This document shows positions 36,504 to 37,207 of a stretch of DNA of 37,207 bases, in pieces. Position 1 is the first letter of the stretch. The number at the start of each line of letters is the position of its first letter. The notes under the pieces were generated by a model that saw nothing but the letters and a program-made list of their open reading frames with translations, had not been told where the DNA came from and ran no database searches. The stretch spans positions 1 to 37,207 of the forward strand of contig DAICZP010000077.1 in the NCBI GenBank assembly GCA_027311065.1. The letters are read 5' to 3'. The position numbers were made by a program, and so were the translations under genes. Source of the stretch: Thiomonas sp. Its GTDB lineage: Bacteria > Pseudomonadota > Gammaproteobacteria > Burkholderiales > Burkholderiaceae_C.

Positions 36504-37207
36504 ATGGACTACGCGAGCTACCACCGACGTTCCATCGAGCAGCCTGAGGAGTTCTGGGCTGAACAGGCGGCGCTGATCGAGTGGCACAAGCCCTGGGACC
36601 AGGTGCTCGACGGCAGCCGCAAGCCGTTCGCGCGGTGGTTTGTCGGTGGGATGACCAATCTCTGCCATAACGCCGTGGACCGGCACCTGGCCACGCGCGC
36701 TTCACAGGCAGCACTGGTGTGGGAGTCGACCGAGGTCGATGCGAGCCGCAGCTACACCTATGCGGAACTTCACCGCGAGGTGCAATGCATGGCGGCGGTC
36801 CTGCAGCGTCAAGGTGTCGAAAAGGGCGATCGTGTTCTGATCTACATGCCCATGGTGCCCGAGGCGGCGTTCGCGATGCTCGCCTGCGCGCGGTTGGGAG
36901 CGATCCATTCGGTGGTGTTCGGCGGGTTCGCGGCCGTCAGTTTGGCCACACGTATCGACGACGCCGCCCCGAAGGTCGTCATCAGCAGCGATGCTGGTTC
37001 GCGCGGCGGCCGGGTTGTTCCCTACAAACCTTTGCTTGACGAGGCCATCGAGCGCGCTACGCACAAGCCCCACGCCGTGCTCATGGTCGATCGCGGCTTG
37101 CATCCTTTCGTTCCCGTGGCCGGGCGCGATGTCGATTACGCGGCGGCGGCTGCGTCCGTGGGCGCGACCCAGGTGCCGTGCACCTGGGTAGACGCGACCC
37201 ACCCAAG
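36504..37207 (+). CDS. prpE: Propionyl-CoA synthetase, N-terminal part (cut by window edge)
   Basis: AMP-forming acyl-CoA synthetase activating propionate (and probably acrylate or 3-hydroxypropionate) to the CoA ester. The frame is open from the ATG at 36504 to the window end, giving 234 residues of about 630. The N-terminal acetyl-CoA-synthetase cap (MDYASYHRRSIEQPEEFWAE), FARWFVGGMTNLCHNAVDRH, YTYAELHREV and GAIHSVVFGGFA are characteristic, and their exact form is closer to PrpE than to Acs. The P-loop and catalytic Lys lie beyond the window. Start set by AGGAGG (36490-36495) eight bases upstream. A 100-base gap after acuI holds an inverted repeat, so it may have its own control. Confidence 0.9.
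   Translation, partial: MDYASYHRRSIEQPEEFWAEQAALIEWHKPWDQVLDGSRKPFARWFVGGMTNLCHNAVDRHLATRASQAALVWESTEVDASRSYTYAELHREVQCMAAVLQRQGVEKGDRVLIYMPMVPEAAFAMLACARLGAIHSVVFGGFAAVSLATRIDDAAPKVVISSDAGSRGGRVVPYKPLLDEAIERATHKPHAVLMVDRGLHPFVPVAGRDVDYAAAAASVGATQVPCTWVDATHP

Overview
This window is ordinary, densely packed chromosome from a GC-rich betaproteobacterium, almost certainly of the order Burkholderiales. The evidence is gene order: gltA, leuC, an entericidin-type lipoprotein, leuD, leuB, asd, fimV, truA, trpF, trpB, trpA, accD, folC, a SPOR protein, cvpA, purF, metZ is the arrangement I know from that order. Homodimeric aceE, aceF and a lipoyl-domain E3 beside a PAS kinase and FixJ-type regulator are also typical. 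The genus cannot be fixed from the sequence alone. I see no insertion sequence, prophage, CRISPR array, tRNA or rRNA, and no gap over 300 bases without a gene.

Left part (1-19437, all on the + strand). The 3' end of citrate synthase closes with a clear intrinsic terminator. Leucine synthesis follows (leuC, leuD, leuB, with a 47-residue lipoprotein between leuC and leuD), then asd, which feeds the lysine, threonine and methionine branches. A good sigma70-type promoter precedes fimV, a polar cell-envelope organiser. Next come truA, trpF-trpB-trpA, accD (fatty acid synthesis), folC, a DedD-like SPOR protein, cvpA, purF (purine entry step), metZ (methionine) and gltX. Overlaps at trpB/trpA, folC/dedD and purF/metZ suggest translational coupling.

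Middle part (19438-28507). A promoter-like sequence opens a leader of about 165 bases with several hairpins, ending at a small basic protein I do not recognise. This is the least explained stretch of the window. pyrD (-) and rpiA (+) diverge. rpiA then meets a secreted glutaredoxin-like protein head to head, the two stop codons sharing one CTAG. Oligopeptidase A, folD, a FixJ-type response regulator and a large PAS sensor kinase all lie on the minus strand.

Right part (28508-37207). The kinase diverges from the pyruvate dehydrogenase operon aceE-aceF-lpdA. The 154-base gap between them carries an 11-base perfect inverted repeat spanning 40 bases, a good candidate operator. The E2 and E3 proteins start with nearly identical lipoyl domains (71 of 77 residues the same). 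An NlpC/P60 hydrolase (-) follows, then acuI (acrylyl-CoA reductase family) and the start of a propionyl-CoA synthetase gene that runs off the window. Together the last two suggest C3 acid metabolism through propionyl-CoA.

The observations most worth following are the structured leader with its orphan small protein, and the regulator, kinase and inverted repeat at the pyruvate dehydrogenase operon. No wholly new multi-gene system is evident.
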